Below are positions 46,479 through 56,543 of a stretch of 64,000 nt of DNA, in pieces. Each line of letters begins with the position of its first letter. Position 1 is the first letter of the stretch. Made by a program: the position numbers and the translations under genes. The notes below the pieces were generated by a model. The model saw nothing but the letters and a program-made list of their open reading frames with translations. It searched no databases and had not been told where the DNA came from. This stretch comes from JAPOUP01 sp965199865 (lineage in GTDB: Bacteria; Pseudomonadota; Alphaproteobacteria; Rhodobacterales; Rhodobacteraceae): the NCBI GenBank assembly GCA_965199865.1, contig CBDATU010000013.1, positions 1-64,000 on the forward strand. Reading direction: 5' to 3'.

Positions 46479-48224
46479 TCAACCGGCGGATGCCACGTCT
46501 TCCAGCCGCAGCTGTGGAGTCTGGCGTCCCTTCCAGAAGTTTATTTCCAGACGGCCAGCCAGATGAAACGGCGCTCCGCCATGCGCTTCCAGAGCGGGGC
46601 CAATCACACCTTCATAGGCGCCGAACGCTATCACTTCGACTGCGGTTCCAGCCTCGTCGGTCGCCTTGAGCTTCATATGCCTGTCACCAATCCGACGCGT
46701 ATAGGCGATTCGGACGGAAGGAAACGCGAATCGGGGTGCTGGCGCTCCTGCGCCGAACGGACCTGCATCCTCGATCCTCTCTATCAGTTCCACGGAAGCG
46801 CCTCCTGGCATCAATGCACTTTCCAGGATCAGGTCCCGGGGACCAATATTTGCTGCCCCCTGTCGTTCCAGCAGCGCCCCGATTCGCTGCATCGCTTCCT
46901 CGAGTTTGCTGCGCTCGACGGTTAGACCCGCGGCCATCCGGTGTCCACCGCCCTTCAGAAGCAGGCCTTCATGCAACGCTCTATGCACCGCAGCGCCCAG
47001 GTCGATGCCATGAACCGAACGTCCAGAACCTTTGCCGGAATCTCCTTCCAGGCCGATGACGATTGCTGGCCGATTCGACTTTTCCTGTAGATGAGAGGCG
47101 ACGATGCCGGCGACTCCTGGATGCCAGCCTTCTCCGGCCGCCCAGACCAGCGGGCCATCAAGCCCGCGCCGGGTTGCCTGCTCCATCGCCACCGCAAGTA
47201 CCCGGTCCTGGATGCCGCGGCGTTCGGTGTTGAGAAGGTCCAGCCGTTCGGCGAGTGCGTCGGCTTCATACGGATCTTTGGTTGAAAGTATTCGTGCGCC
47301 AAGATCGGCCTTGCCGATGCGGCCTCCCGCATTGATGCGGGGACCGATCAGATAGCCCAGGTGATAGGGTCTCGGCGCGGAATCCATTCCGGCGACATCG
47401 GCTAGCGCCACAAGGCCAGGACGTCGACGGGCGGCCATAACCTTGAGACCCTGCCTGACAAATGCCCTGTTAACACCGATAAGCGGCACGACGTCCGCTA
47501 CGGTTGCAAGTGCGACAAGGTCAAGGAACTCGATCAGATCCGGGCCCTGAATTCCTTCGGCACGCAGGCGGCGATTTGCTTCGACGAGAAGCAGGAACAC
47601 CACGCCTGCCGCACAGAGATTTGCCAGTTCTCCCGTTTCGTCCTGACGGTTCGGGTTTACCACCGCAACGGCAGGTGGTGTGGTTTCGCCACCCAGATGA
47701 TGGTCAAGAACCATGACATCCGTACCTGCTGCTGCGGCGATTGGCTCGTGAGCCAAGGTGCCGCAGTCGACGCAGATGATGAGGTCGTGGGTCTTCGCAA
47801 GCGTCTGCATTGCGGGCACGTTCGGACCATAGCCTTCATCCATACGATGCGGGACATAAAGGCTGGCTGAACGGTCCAGTTCGCGGAGCCATGATATCAG
47901 CAAAGCTGCCGACGCACCGCCATCGACGTCATAATCGGCAAAAACCGCAATACGTTCACGCCGGTTGACAGCCGCAACGAGTCTCTTGGCCGCCGTACCC
48001 ATGTCGCGGAGGGACATTGGATCTGGCAGGAGGTCGCGTAGCCGGGGCAGAAGGTGATGTTCCGCCTCCTGCGCACCCACACCCCGCCGCGCCAGAATCG
48101 AGCAGACGGCATGGGGTAGTCCGGTTGCCTGCTCCATTGCGGCGCTCTGCCTCTGCAACTCAAGATCAGGTCCGACCCAGCGCCGTCCGCTGAGAGAGGA
48201 TTCTACTCCGAGAAAAACTGTCAT
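46479..48224 (-). CDS. recJ: Single-stranded-DNA-specific exonuclease RecJ
   Basis: This 5'-3' exonuclease of the DHH phosphoesterase family has 581 residues. Motif I is FADYDVDGGASA (DYDVDG at 97-102), the second acidic motif is IICVDCGT (Asp153), DHH is at 174-176, and the DHHA1 motif GKGSGRSVHG with GGGHRMAAGL lies later. It acts in recombination and mismatch repair in the cytoplasm. ATG 48224 gives the usual N-terminus. An upstream ATG at 48368 adds 48 unlikely residues. In many Rhodobacterales recJ directly follows glpX. Here 507 bp lie between. Confidence 0.93.
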   Translation of the reverse strand: MTVFLGVESSLSGRRWVGPDLELQRQSAAMEQATGLPHAVCSILARRGVGAQEAEHHLLPRLRDLLPDPMSLRDMGTAAKRLVAAVNRRERIAVFADYDVDGGASAALLISWLRELDRSASLYVPHRMDEGYGPNVPAMQTLAKTHDLIICVDCGTLAHEPIAAAAGTDVMVLDHHLGGETTPPAVAVVNPNRQDETGELANLCAAGVVFLLLVEANRRLRAEGIQGPDLIEFLDLVALATVADVVPLIGVNRAFVRQGLKVMAARRRPGLVALADVAGMDSAPRPYHLGYLIGPRINAGGRIGKADLGARILSTKDPYEADALAERLDLLNTERRGIQDRVLAVAMEQATRRGLDGPLVWAAGEGWHPGVAGIVASHLQEKSNRPAIVIGLEGDSGKGSGRSVHGIDLGAAVHRALHEGLLLKGGGHRMAAGLTVERSKLEEAMQRIGALLERQGAANIGPRDLILESALMPGGASVELIERIEDAGPFGAGAPAPRFAFPSVRIAYTRRIGDRHMKLKATDEAGTAVEVIAFGAYEGVIGPALEAHGGAPFHLAGRLEINFWKGRQTPQLRLEDVASAG

Positions 48225-48731
48225 CCGCGGAGCCCGCTCACGGTTTCGGGTGGAGTGCGGTTGTGCAGGAAACTGACCCGGCTCGAGCCGAGACCTGCGC
48301 AAGAACTGGTTGGATCCGCCCTGAGCACCAGTCCGCCCATTTGTGCCACGTCGAGCGGAGCGGTACATTCTCTGGCTACTGGTGGGGCTTTGCCCCCAGT
48401 TTCCCTGGTGCTGACAATGCTGTCAGTGCGGTCGAAGGGGCAACTTTGGTTCCTCACTCCATCGTTGCCGCATTCATTGCGCGATGTGGTTGCGTGTTCA
48501 TCTGCGCAGCTGACCGGTGGCGTGCCGTAAAGCGGATGGAGGCGGATCTCGAAAATTAAGTTTGAGGGGTATTGACACGCAGTCCCGGCCTCCCGCCCGA
48601 GCCTGCCGAGAGTGTCAAGGTGACAATCTGATTGGATTGAATCCATGATCCCGCCAGATGCGAGAAGGGAGGGATTCGGACCGTGACAGGTCACGTGCAT
48701 TCTGCGGAAATTGAGAGGCGTGCCCATTTGT
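48225..48731. other. Gap between glpX and recJ
   Basis: No gene is seen in 507 bp. The promoter for recJ must lie here if it is no longer co-transcribed with glpX. Confidence 0.4.
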
Positions 48732-49706
48732 TCAACCGGTTGGGTTACGGTAGCGCATTCGGCGAACTGAACCGGTCTTGGAGCGCATGAGCAGTGTTTC
48801 GGTTTCCAGAAAGCCCGGCTGGCGCTTCATACCGCTGACAACGGAACCGTCGGTCACTCCCGTGGCCGAGAATATCACGTTTTGGGTGACCATGTCGTCG
48901 CGGGAGTATATTCGGTCCAGATCGGTGATTCCAGCTTTGGCAGCGCGTCTGCGCTCATCTGAATTGCGAAACACCAGTCTTCCCCACATCTGACCGCCCA
49001 TGCATTTCAGGGCGGAAGCGGCCAGCACACCTTCAGGAGCTCCACCGATTCCCATATACATGTCGATGCCCGTCACATGTGATTCCGCACAGTGAATGAC
49101 GCCGGCGACGTCGCCATCGGTGATCAGTCGGATCGCTGCTCCGGTTGTTCGCAGTTCGGCGATCAGGCCCTCGTGGCGGGGGCGCTCCAGGATGCAGACC
49201 GTAATGTCCACTGGAGCGCAGCCACGGGCTTTCGCCAGCGCGTTAACCCGCTCGGAGGGGGACATTTCAAGACTGACGACATTCGCTGGAAAACCTGGTC
49301 CGACTGCAAGCTTGTCCATATAGACGTCCGGAGCATGAAGGAGCGTGCCGCGCGGTGCCATGGCGATGACCGTTAGGGCGTTCGGCATGTCCTTGGCTGT
49401 TAGGGTCGTTCCCTCAAGCGGATCCAGTGCGATATCGACCTCCGGACCGGTGCCGGTGCCAACCTTCTCACCGATATAGAGCATTGGGGCCTCGTCACGT
49501 TCTCCTTCGCCGATGACCACAGCTCCCTGGATGTCCAGCAGGTTGAGCTGTTCGCGCATGGCGTTCACGGCAGCATCGTCGGCAGCCCTTTCGTCGCCTC
49601 GGCCGACCAGCCGGGCTGACGCCATGGCGGCCGCCTCAGTAACTCGGGCAAGACCAAGTGACAGCATGCGATCATGGAATATGACGTCCGGCATCTGAGT
49701 TGGCAT
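48732..49706 (-). CDS. glpX: Class II fructose-1,6-bisphosphatase GlpX
   Basis: The 324-residue cytoplasmic enzyme hydrolyses fructose 1,6-bisphosphate in gluconeogenesis. The family motifs GEGERDEAPMLYIGE (67-80) and the lithium-sensitive phosphatase metal site DPLEGTTL (95-102) are clear, with ITDGDVAGVI and GIGGAPEGVLAASAL later. ATG 49706 follows AAGGAAACC and gives the standard N-terminus. The much longer upstream frame is non-coding. Normally it sits between hom and recJ. Confidence 0.93.
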   Translation of the reverse strand: MPTQMPDVIFHDRMLSLGLARVTEAAAMASARLVGRGDERAADDAAVNAMREQLNLLDIQGAVVIGEGERDEAPMLYIGEKVGTGTGPEVDIALDPLEGTTLTAKDMPNALTVIAMAPRGTLLHAPDVYMDKLAVGPGFPANVVSLEMSPSERVNALAKARGCAPVDITVCILERPRHEGLIAELRTTGAAIRLITDGDVAGVIHCAESHVTGIDMYMGIGGAPEGVLAASALKCMGGQMWGRLVFRNSDERRRAAKAGITDLDRIYSRDDMVTQNVIFSATGVTDGSVVSGMKRQPGFLETETLLMRSKTGSVRRMRYRNPTG

Positions 49707-51479
49707 GTCTCTGGTTTCCTTTGGGCTCGCGTCATTCCCATTCCCAGATAACGTCGGGCGCTGTCCGCGCAAGGGGGATTGGGTGTGACGATACAGCCAT
49801 TTGGCGGTGGCATCTCGCAATCGCTGCGGCTGAGACATCCGGGATGGCAGTTCCTCAGTTTGCGGAAGGGGTGTTGGCACGAATGCAATGGTCGCTTTTT
49901 CTGCTATGGTGTCGGGTTTGGGATCCATGAAGCGGTGAGTGATGTCGCCTGCGGGAATTGGGGTCAGCCTGCATCCAACGGGGATTCGCGAGCCGAACGC
50001 TCCCGGACCTGGTGACGTGCCAAACCGGTTCGCAATGCAGCTTTTCGGCTCTGATCTCCATGCGGCCAATTACTGTCGGACACGGATTGATAGAGGGTCG
50101 CTTCAGAAGGCATATTGGGATGTGCCGGGTCTGACCGTATGTATGCGGGAAGTAAGGCTATCGATTTCTGAAGCCAGCTTACGGCGCCAGTCAACTAGTG
50201 GGTGTCGGCAACAGGGCCGATGGGATGGATTCTCCTGTTCTTGCGCTGAAGTGGTCTGGAGCCATCCTCTGGGAGGGAACACGCTGGCTGCGTCATCCCT
50301 GTCCGGCGGGTCGATGTCTCTACTGGCCCCGCCTGTCAACCTCTCGTGCCTTATCGGGTATCGCATGCCAATCCACCTCTGGGTTTGCAGGTATCGACTG
50401 GATTGCTGAACGGTGCACAGACCCGGCCAAGGTAGTAGGGAAAGTGGATTGAAACCGCCTTTGGGATGTCGACAGGCTACCTCGTTGGATTGGGAGTCGG
50501 GTGCCTGACCGACTGGACGTATATCCCCTGATCCAGGCTGCTCATGGAAATTTGAATGTCCAATGGCTGACTGCGATCAGGTAGGCGCTTGGGTGGATTG
50601 CAGGGTGGTGTAGTTCGGAGATGTCGCCCACACCATATCTGATTGGTTAAATCGGTGCACGCCTGGCGATTCCTGAAGTTTGGATACCTGGAGCCAGCCC
50701 TTCGAACACGACCCGATGTCCACCGCACTGATTGATGTATGGCGGCGAGGATTGGCTGACAGTAGACGGGGTAGTACTTGGGGCCAGATGCGATCATTCT
50801 GCGAGGACGGGACTCATGCAGTGGTGAATTCAGGCGCATTGGGGAATTCACCGTGCGGGAGGAATTGGCTGCGCATGCCGCGAAATGCAATAATGCTGGG
50901 GATTGTCGAGTAACGCCTCTACATGCAGCTACCCACGTTTGCCGCGAGTGCTCGGATAGCAGGATGGACGTCGCCTGGCTCGGATGGATACAACTGAAAT
51001 TCGTTCAGGCGTGTCATTCGATCCCTTTTCAATCGGCATTGCATTGGCGATTCTGGTCCGGCTCTCCATATCCGCAGATGCAGAGCAGATGGGCCACCAG
51101 CCACACTCTTCGGATTCAGGTGGCACAGTCGGCGTGTGGGCCTCCAACGTCTGGAGGCGCTCCAGCCTGACATACCGGTCAGGTGCCATCCACCAATGTA
51201 TGCGGAAACGGACACCGACGGTGAGTGGCCGATCTGGAACCATCGACCGGCTCTGCATGGATGCCCGCCCTGTGGCCATAACGGTCGATGTGGGTCGCCA
51301 AGTGTCGGCCGAAGGAATGCCATTGCGCGGGCGACCACAGGGGTTCCGGCCGGTGAGACCGGTGGCATTGGTCATGCCGCCACATGCACAGCCTTCCCGG
51401 CCCGGCCCCACCAAGTGCCGTGCACCGGACGGCTCCGGCGCCGGTGGACACCCGGACGGTCCGGCGCTAACGTGCCGCC
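49707..51479. other. Non-coding gap of 1.8 kb
   Basis: No frame on either strand resembles a known family, and I found no hairpin or repeat. The final 150 bp before the Rpn gene become clearly more GC-rich, which suggests that they arrived with that gene. Confidence 0.4.
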
Positions 51480-52502
51480 ATGGCGGGGAAAGGGAAACGC
51501 ACTCGGGAACGCGGGGAAGGGGAAGGGGCGGGAACGCTCCCGGCCACGCCGCATGATGCGCTTTTCCGGGCCCTGGTCTCCGATCCCGGCCGCGCCGCGG
51601 CGCTGCTGCGCGACCATCTGCCGGAGCGGATCGCCGGGCTCCTGGCGGAGACGCCGCCGAGGCCGGTGGACGGAACCTTCGTGGACGGGGACTTGCGGGA
51701 AAGCCGCTCCGACATGCTGTTCGAGGTGGAGCTCGCCTCGGGTGACCCGGGCCTGGTCTACGTCCTCGCCGAGCACAAGAGCCATCCGGATCCGGGCCTC
51801 CCGCTGCAGCTGGCGGGCTACATGGTGCGGATATGGACCCGCTGGGCGGGTGGACAGGCGGCCCGGCTGCGTGCCCTGCCGCCGATCATCCCGCTGGTTC
51901 TCTACCACGGGGAGCCCCGCTGGACGGTTCCGGACGGGCTGGCCGGCATGATCGCGACGGAGGATCCCGACCTGGTATTCCTGCCGGGCGGACGGTTCGT
52001 CCTTTGCCTCCTGCGGGACCTGCCGCCGGAGAGGCTGTCGCACGACGCCGCGCTCAGGGCCGGATTCCTCGCGCTCACCCACCGCGCGGTCCAACTGCTG
52101 GAGGTGGTGGCGGAGGGCCTGGCCGGGGATCCGGACTTGCGGGGCCAGGTCATCGGGTATATGTTCCGGACCTATCCCGAGAGCGACCTTGACGAGCTGC
52201 GCGGGAAGCTGCGGGCGGTGCGGGACGAAGGAATGGAGGGCGGTGTGCGCACGATCGCGGAAATGTTCCTGGAACAGGGAGAGGCGAAAGGATTCGCCGA
52301 GGGAATCCAGAGGGGAAAGGCCGAGGGAGAGGCGAAGGGAGAGACGCGCACGCTGGTCCGGCTTATGGAGCGCCGGTTCGGCCCCCTTCCCCGGACGGCC
52401 CTGGAGCGCATCGCCTCGGCGGCTCCCGGGCAGCGCGACGCCTGGGTGGACCGGATCATGGACGCCGACAGCCTCGAGACGGTGCTCAGTGCGGAAGGCT
52501 GA
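51480..52502 (+). CDS. Rpn-family recombination-promoting nuclease / putative transposase
   Basis: The 340-residue protein starts with a low-complexity basic tail. It continues with TPHDALFRALVSDPGRAAALL, the Rpn/PDDEXK_2 opening, SDMLFEVEL (Asp78) and VLAEHKSHPD (Glu98, Lys100), the PD-(D/E)XK catalytic set, and PPIIPLVLYHG. A helical tail with repeated GEAKG/AEG turns precedes a DUF4351-like C-terminus. Rpn proteins cut DNA and promote RecA-independent recombination. The gene has strikingly high GC and a different codon choice from its neighbours, so it was acquired recently. It lies inside the usual hom-glpX-recJ string. There are no IS ends in view. Confidence 0.87.
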   Translation: MAGKGKRTRERGEGEGAGTLPATPHDALFRALVSDPGRAAALLRDHLPERIAGLLAETPPRPVDGTFVDGDLRESRSDMLFEVELASGDPGLVYVLAEHKSHPDPGLPLQLAGYMVRIWTRWAGGQAARLRALPPIIPLVLYHGEPRWTVPDGLAGMIATEDPDLVFLPGGRFVLCLLRDLPPERLSHDAALRAGFLALTHRAVQLLEVVAEGLAGDPDLRGQVIGYMFRTYPESDLDELRGKLRAVRDEGMEGGVRTIAEMFLEQGEAKGFAEGIQRGKAEGEAKGETRTLVRLMERRFGPLPRTALERIASAAPGQRDAWVDRIMDADSLETVLSAEG

Positions 52503-53285
52503 GCCCCATCGGCTGGTCGGTTCCGGTCTGGTGTAGAGACAATGGCGGTTTGGAAGCGGCGGCACCAGCTGGGCTGGCTCGGAAACCGGAAAGCCGCGGG
52601 CGGTGCGGAAATCCAGTTGCGGGTGAACCGAAAGGCGGTCCGCGGGAATGACCGCCGGACATATGGCCGAAGGCGCCGGATCGACGGTTTCCTCATTCTA
52701 GCCGAGAAATCCGGTCGGCCATCGCATGTTGCGACAGGACAGCGACATGCTTCCTGAAAGAGCCCCCTTTTTCGTGACCGTTGCAGGATCGATCTTCTGG
52801 AGTTGCCCATCCAACCGTTACCACCGCATCTCTGGGCGAGCTGGTGACGGGCATGGCGGAGACCGGAAACGGCGTTCCGAACCCCAGAGCCCGGTGTGAA
52901 GGGCCCAGAAGCTGGAACTGACAGCCTGGCAATGGCATTCGGTTAAGCGGTCAGAACGTCAGAACGGCGTGTCGATTTCCCGAATTGATGTCAATATAGT
53001 GTCTCTAAATGGCAAAATGCCATATATGCGGTGGGTATGCATTCAGGCGGTCGCGAGCGGAAAATACCCGTAACGAATACCATTGGACGGCCTGGAGGGA
53101 GTGGCGCGGTGCCGGAAAGGCGGATATGAGCGGGCAGTCCAGGATTTCCAGCGGCAATTAAGCTGGAAGGCGGAAATTCAATATGGCCGATACACTGGAT
53201 GTCATTCGGCGGCGAGAACGATCTCCGCTCAACTGTTATGTTGGCGAGGCCGCACACCGGTGGTAAAACCTGGAACGGCCATTGT
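52503..53285. other. Non-coding gap
   Basis: No gene recognised in 783 bp downstream of the Rpn gene and of hom. Confidence 0.4.
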
Positions 53286-54572
53286 TCAGACTTCTTCGAT
53301 CCGAATTGCCATAGGCGAACCTTCGACAACGCCAGTCGCTTCCATGCCCGACAGAGCTGCGTCCAGAGCCTCTTGGGTGGTTTTGTGGGTAACAATCAGA
53401 ACCGGTGCGGTCGGGGCGTCATGGCGGTATTGCCGCATCCGGTCAATCGAGACGGAGGCGTCGCCTAGCACTGCCGCAACCTTGGCCAGCGCTCCGGGTC
53501 TGTCCTGAAGCTGCATCCTGATGTAATATGGCGCAGGTACCGCGGATTTCGCGGTGGGCACTGTTCTGAGCGAGTGTGCCGACTGCCCAAAGGTTGGAAC
53601 GCGTATCCCGCGGGCGAGGTCGATTACGTCAGACATCACCGCGCTTGCCGTCGGCCCTGCGCCGGCTCCTGGGCCGCGCAGCACGATCTGGCCGACACTG
53701 TCGCCCTCAAGCACCACCATGTTGGTTCCACCCTCAAGCTGACCGAGTGGGCTGTCAGCGGGAACGAGGCAGGGGGACATTCGCTGTTCCAGCCCCCGCT
53801 CCGTTATCTGCGCCACGCCAAGAAGTTTGATGCGGAAGCCCATATCGGCGCTTTGGAGAATGTCCTCGATGGTGACACGTGCGATACCCTGCAGTTCTAC
53901 ATGGTCGAAATCGACCTGAGTGCCAAAGGCGATTGCGGATAGGAGAGCCAATTTGTGTCCTGCATCAATGCCGCCAACGTCGAGGTTCGGATCCGCTTCC
54001 AGATATCCCAGGCCATCCGCCTCCGAGAATGCTTCCTCATAGGTGAGGCCAGCGCTTTGCATCCGTGTCAGGATGTAGTTGCAGGTACCGTTCATTACGC
54101 CCATTACGCGCAGGATCCTGTTACCAGCCAGTCCTTCGGTCAATGCCTTCACAACCGGGATGCCGCCTGCCACCGCCGCCTCGAACCTCAGGGCGGCACC
54201 AGCCGATTCCACGGCTTCCGCAAGGATCTGGCCATGATGGGCGAGCATCGCCTTATTTGCGGTGACGATGTCCGTACCGTTCGAGATGGCAGCCTCAACC
54301 GCAGCCTTTGCTGGACCGCTGTCACCTCCGATGAGCTCGACAAACACATCTATGTCATCTCGACCTGCTAGTGAGACAGGGTCGTCTTCCCATTCGTACT
54401 CATCCAGCGGCACCCCACGATCCTTTTTTCGGTCCCGTGCGCAGACTGCAGTGATGTCAACAGGCCGTCCGGCGCGGGAGGCTAGCAGGTCTGCCTGGTT
54501 CTGGATGATCCTGACCACGCCAGCGCCGACGGTGCCAAGCCCGGCAATACCCAGACGAAGGGGAGTGGACAT
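53286..54572 (-). CDS. hom: Homoserine dehydrogenase
   Basis: The 428-residue enzyme reduces aspartate semialdehyde to homoserine in threonine and methionine synthesis. The nucleotide-binding GLGTVG is at 11-16, and TANKAMLAHHG, the substrate/catalytic segment GVMNGTCNYILTRM, LGYLEADPNLDVGGIDAGHKLALL and a C-terminal ACT domain (RPGALAKVAAVLGDASVSI) follow in order. ATG 54572 gives MSTPLRLGIAGLG. ATG 54584 is also open. Usually followed by glpX, it is here separated from it by 3.6 kb. Confidence 0.95.
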   Translation of the reverse strand: MSTPLRLGIAGLGTVGAGVVRIIQNQADLLASRAGRPVDITAVCARDRKKDRGVPLDEYEWEDDPVSLAGRDDIDVFVELIGGDSGPAKAAVEAAISNGTDIVTANKAMLAHHGQILAEAVESAGAALRFEAAVAGGIPVVKALTEGLAGNRILRVMGVMNGTCNYILTRMQSAGLTYEEAFSEADGLGYLEADPNLDVGGIDAGHKLALLSAIAFGTQVDFDHVELQGIARVTIEDILQSADMGFRIKLLGVAQITERGLEQRMSPCLVPADSPLGQLEGGTNMVVLEGDSVGQIVLRGPGAGAGPTASAVMSDVIDLARGIRVPTFGQSAHSLRTVPTAKSAVPAPYYIRMQLQDRPGALAKVAAVLGDASVSIDRMRQYRHDAPTAPVLIVTHKTTQEALDAALSGMEATGVVEGSPMAIRIEEV

Positions 54573-54681
54573 GTGGCTCTCCATTGGCGAATTGAAGCTT
54601 CGGCTCAGTTAGCGGTTATGCGCTTCGGCCTCAACCACACAAATTCCATGGCCAGGCGACGTCATCTGGCCGCAGGCGAGT

Positions 54682-54936
54682 TCAGTTGCCAGAAGTGGCC
54701 TGGTTTCTGAGAGCCTCTCCGCGCTTCTGGAGGCGTTCGGCTCGCGCCACCAGATCATCCTGGTTCAATTCTGTCAGCCGATCGCCGCTATCCATCGCTT
54801 TGAGCTGCGAGGACGGAAGCAGTTTGGGATAGTCGGCGTTTTCCAGCTCTTCGGTGATCATTGCATCGAGCTGCGGAAAGGTTTCGCAGCTGCATAGCCA
54901 GATCGTCAGGAGTCCGCAGATAAGTGCCTGTCGCAT
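54682..54936 (-). CDS. Small putative lipoprotein
   Basis: An 84-residue protein with a short hydrophobic leader (MRQALICGLLTIWLCSC) and a lipobox-like LCSC, followed by a helical, charged tail (DLVARAERLQKRGEALRN). It would be anchored in the inner or outer membrane after signal peptidase II cleavage. I recognise no domain. It lies 110 bp upstream of hom on the same strand and may share its promoter. Start 54948 is also open. Confidence 0.6.
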   Translation of the reverse strand: MRQALICGLLTIWLCSCETFPQLDAMITEELENADYPKLLPSSQLKAMDSGDRLTELNQDDLVARAERLQKRGEALRNQATSGN

Positions 54937-56543
54937 GGGGCATACCACTTTGGTCCATCATAAGTGTATGCTTCGCGTGGAAAGAGCGCAAGCTGTTGTG
55001 TTGAGTTTCGGACGACTCCCTGCATGATGCAGTACCTCCATCGGACTGGTTCAGCCGCGGGTCTGTATGGATCCCGGAGACCACAACAATGCGTCCAAAG
55101 GGTCTGACCGGAACGGTCGGGTGAGCCGCGCTCACGTGGCTTTCGCTCATTTCTGACTGAAGCGGGATCAGAGACCTGAAGAACTGAACTGCCGTCACAG
55201 CACAATTCTGGGCGTTGGTGGAGAGCAGGGTAAACTGGCGTTTCAGGTCGGCCTCCTGGGATAGGGGTGCCATATCAGTGCCATTCATGCACGGGGATCC
55301 GTCTTGCGATGGAAACCGACAGCCCATCGCCGTCATGGCCGAGGGGGCTATCCATGTCTGTTTCAGGATCGGCAATTTGGTTGATTTAGGGCAGAAATCC
55401 GTCTCAACTCAGGTGCTGGAGTGAAGATCGGATCCGCTTACTCGGCGAATTCGGTCGGGGGATTGCGTAGGCTCCGACTTGAGGTCGGTCCCACCGCAGT
55501 TCCGGGCGTTGAACAGAGTGATTGTTCAGATAATGGTTGCGCAAGACCAGCGAGAGAGGATCGCATTGGAATGTATTTTCTCCCGCTTCAGTGAGGCCGT
55601 GGTGAATCCGTTCGCATCGTGAGGGTTTGCCGCATTGTCCATGTGCCAGATGGCGGTTGCCGTGGATGTGCAGGTCGGGCGCTCCACTCATGTACGCTCG
55701 ACAGGCAGATGCTCCGATTTGATTCTTTGCGTGTCCATATGGAGGAGGTTCCGGTGCCGGGTATGCCGAATCTGGATCGCGGGAGGCTTTGACGGGGCAG
55801 GAAGGATTCCGTCGGTTTCACGTCACTCACCATCCTGAGCGAATGGAGGGTACGGTCATTCCATACATGGAACTGCGAAGCCCTGTGCCGCAGAATTGTG
55901 CTGTAACCGCAGATCTCAGGCGATGTTACGAGGACGAGCGTGAGGCGACCCCAAAATCGGGTATTGTGTCAGGATGTTTCGCAGTTTCAGATACGCGCCT
56001 CTTCACCATGGTGCCGGTCGGAATTCTGACCGCGTGAACGCCTGGATTCGCATCGGGGGCGGGCAGGCTTGCAAGCATGTGACCAACGCATATTGGAACA
56101 TGGTTCGTCGGCTGGAGGGTATTTGAGCAGGGTAGGGGGCTATGGATGATCAGTTCCGGATGTACCGCACCCTTTCCAACCAGTCGCGACGGTTGGCCAA
56201 AGTTGTTCGGAGAATTCCGCCAAGGCAAGCACGGTGAGGAAGCCGACTGCTGGAGGTGCGCTGAATGTCGACTCTGTCACGTCGTATTAACCTGGTCGAG
56301 CCCTGACGAATTTCGGACGCACTGGCACAGCTGGCAGGACGGAAAGAGCTCGCTGGGTCAACAGGGCATTGTGCCGTCCTGGACGGCCAAGCGGGATGGA
56401 CTGGCAGGTCCGCCAGAATGCGCAGGACTCGGAGGATTGAAAGTGGACAGTCGCCGGTTCATGCTGTTGAAATAAGGTATTGCGTCAAAACCGCCTGCAT
56501 CAGCATCAGGTGGCCAATGAAATTAGCGACTAGCGAGGACTCA
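54937..56543. other. Non-coding gap of 1.6 kb
   Basis: No frame resembles a known family on either strand, and no repeat or RNA gene was recognised. The promoter of the glutamate dehydrogenase gene should lie near its right end. Confidence 0.4.

Noticed and set aside
51372..52565. 397-codon leftward frame opposite the Rpn gene
   Set aside because: It is the complement of a very GC-rich gene, rich in Arg, Pro and His, with no family motif.
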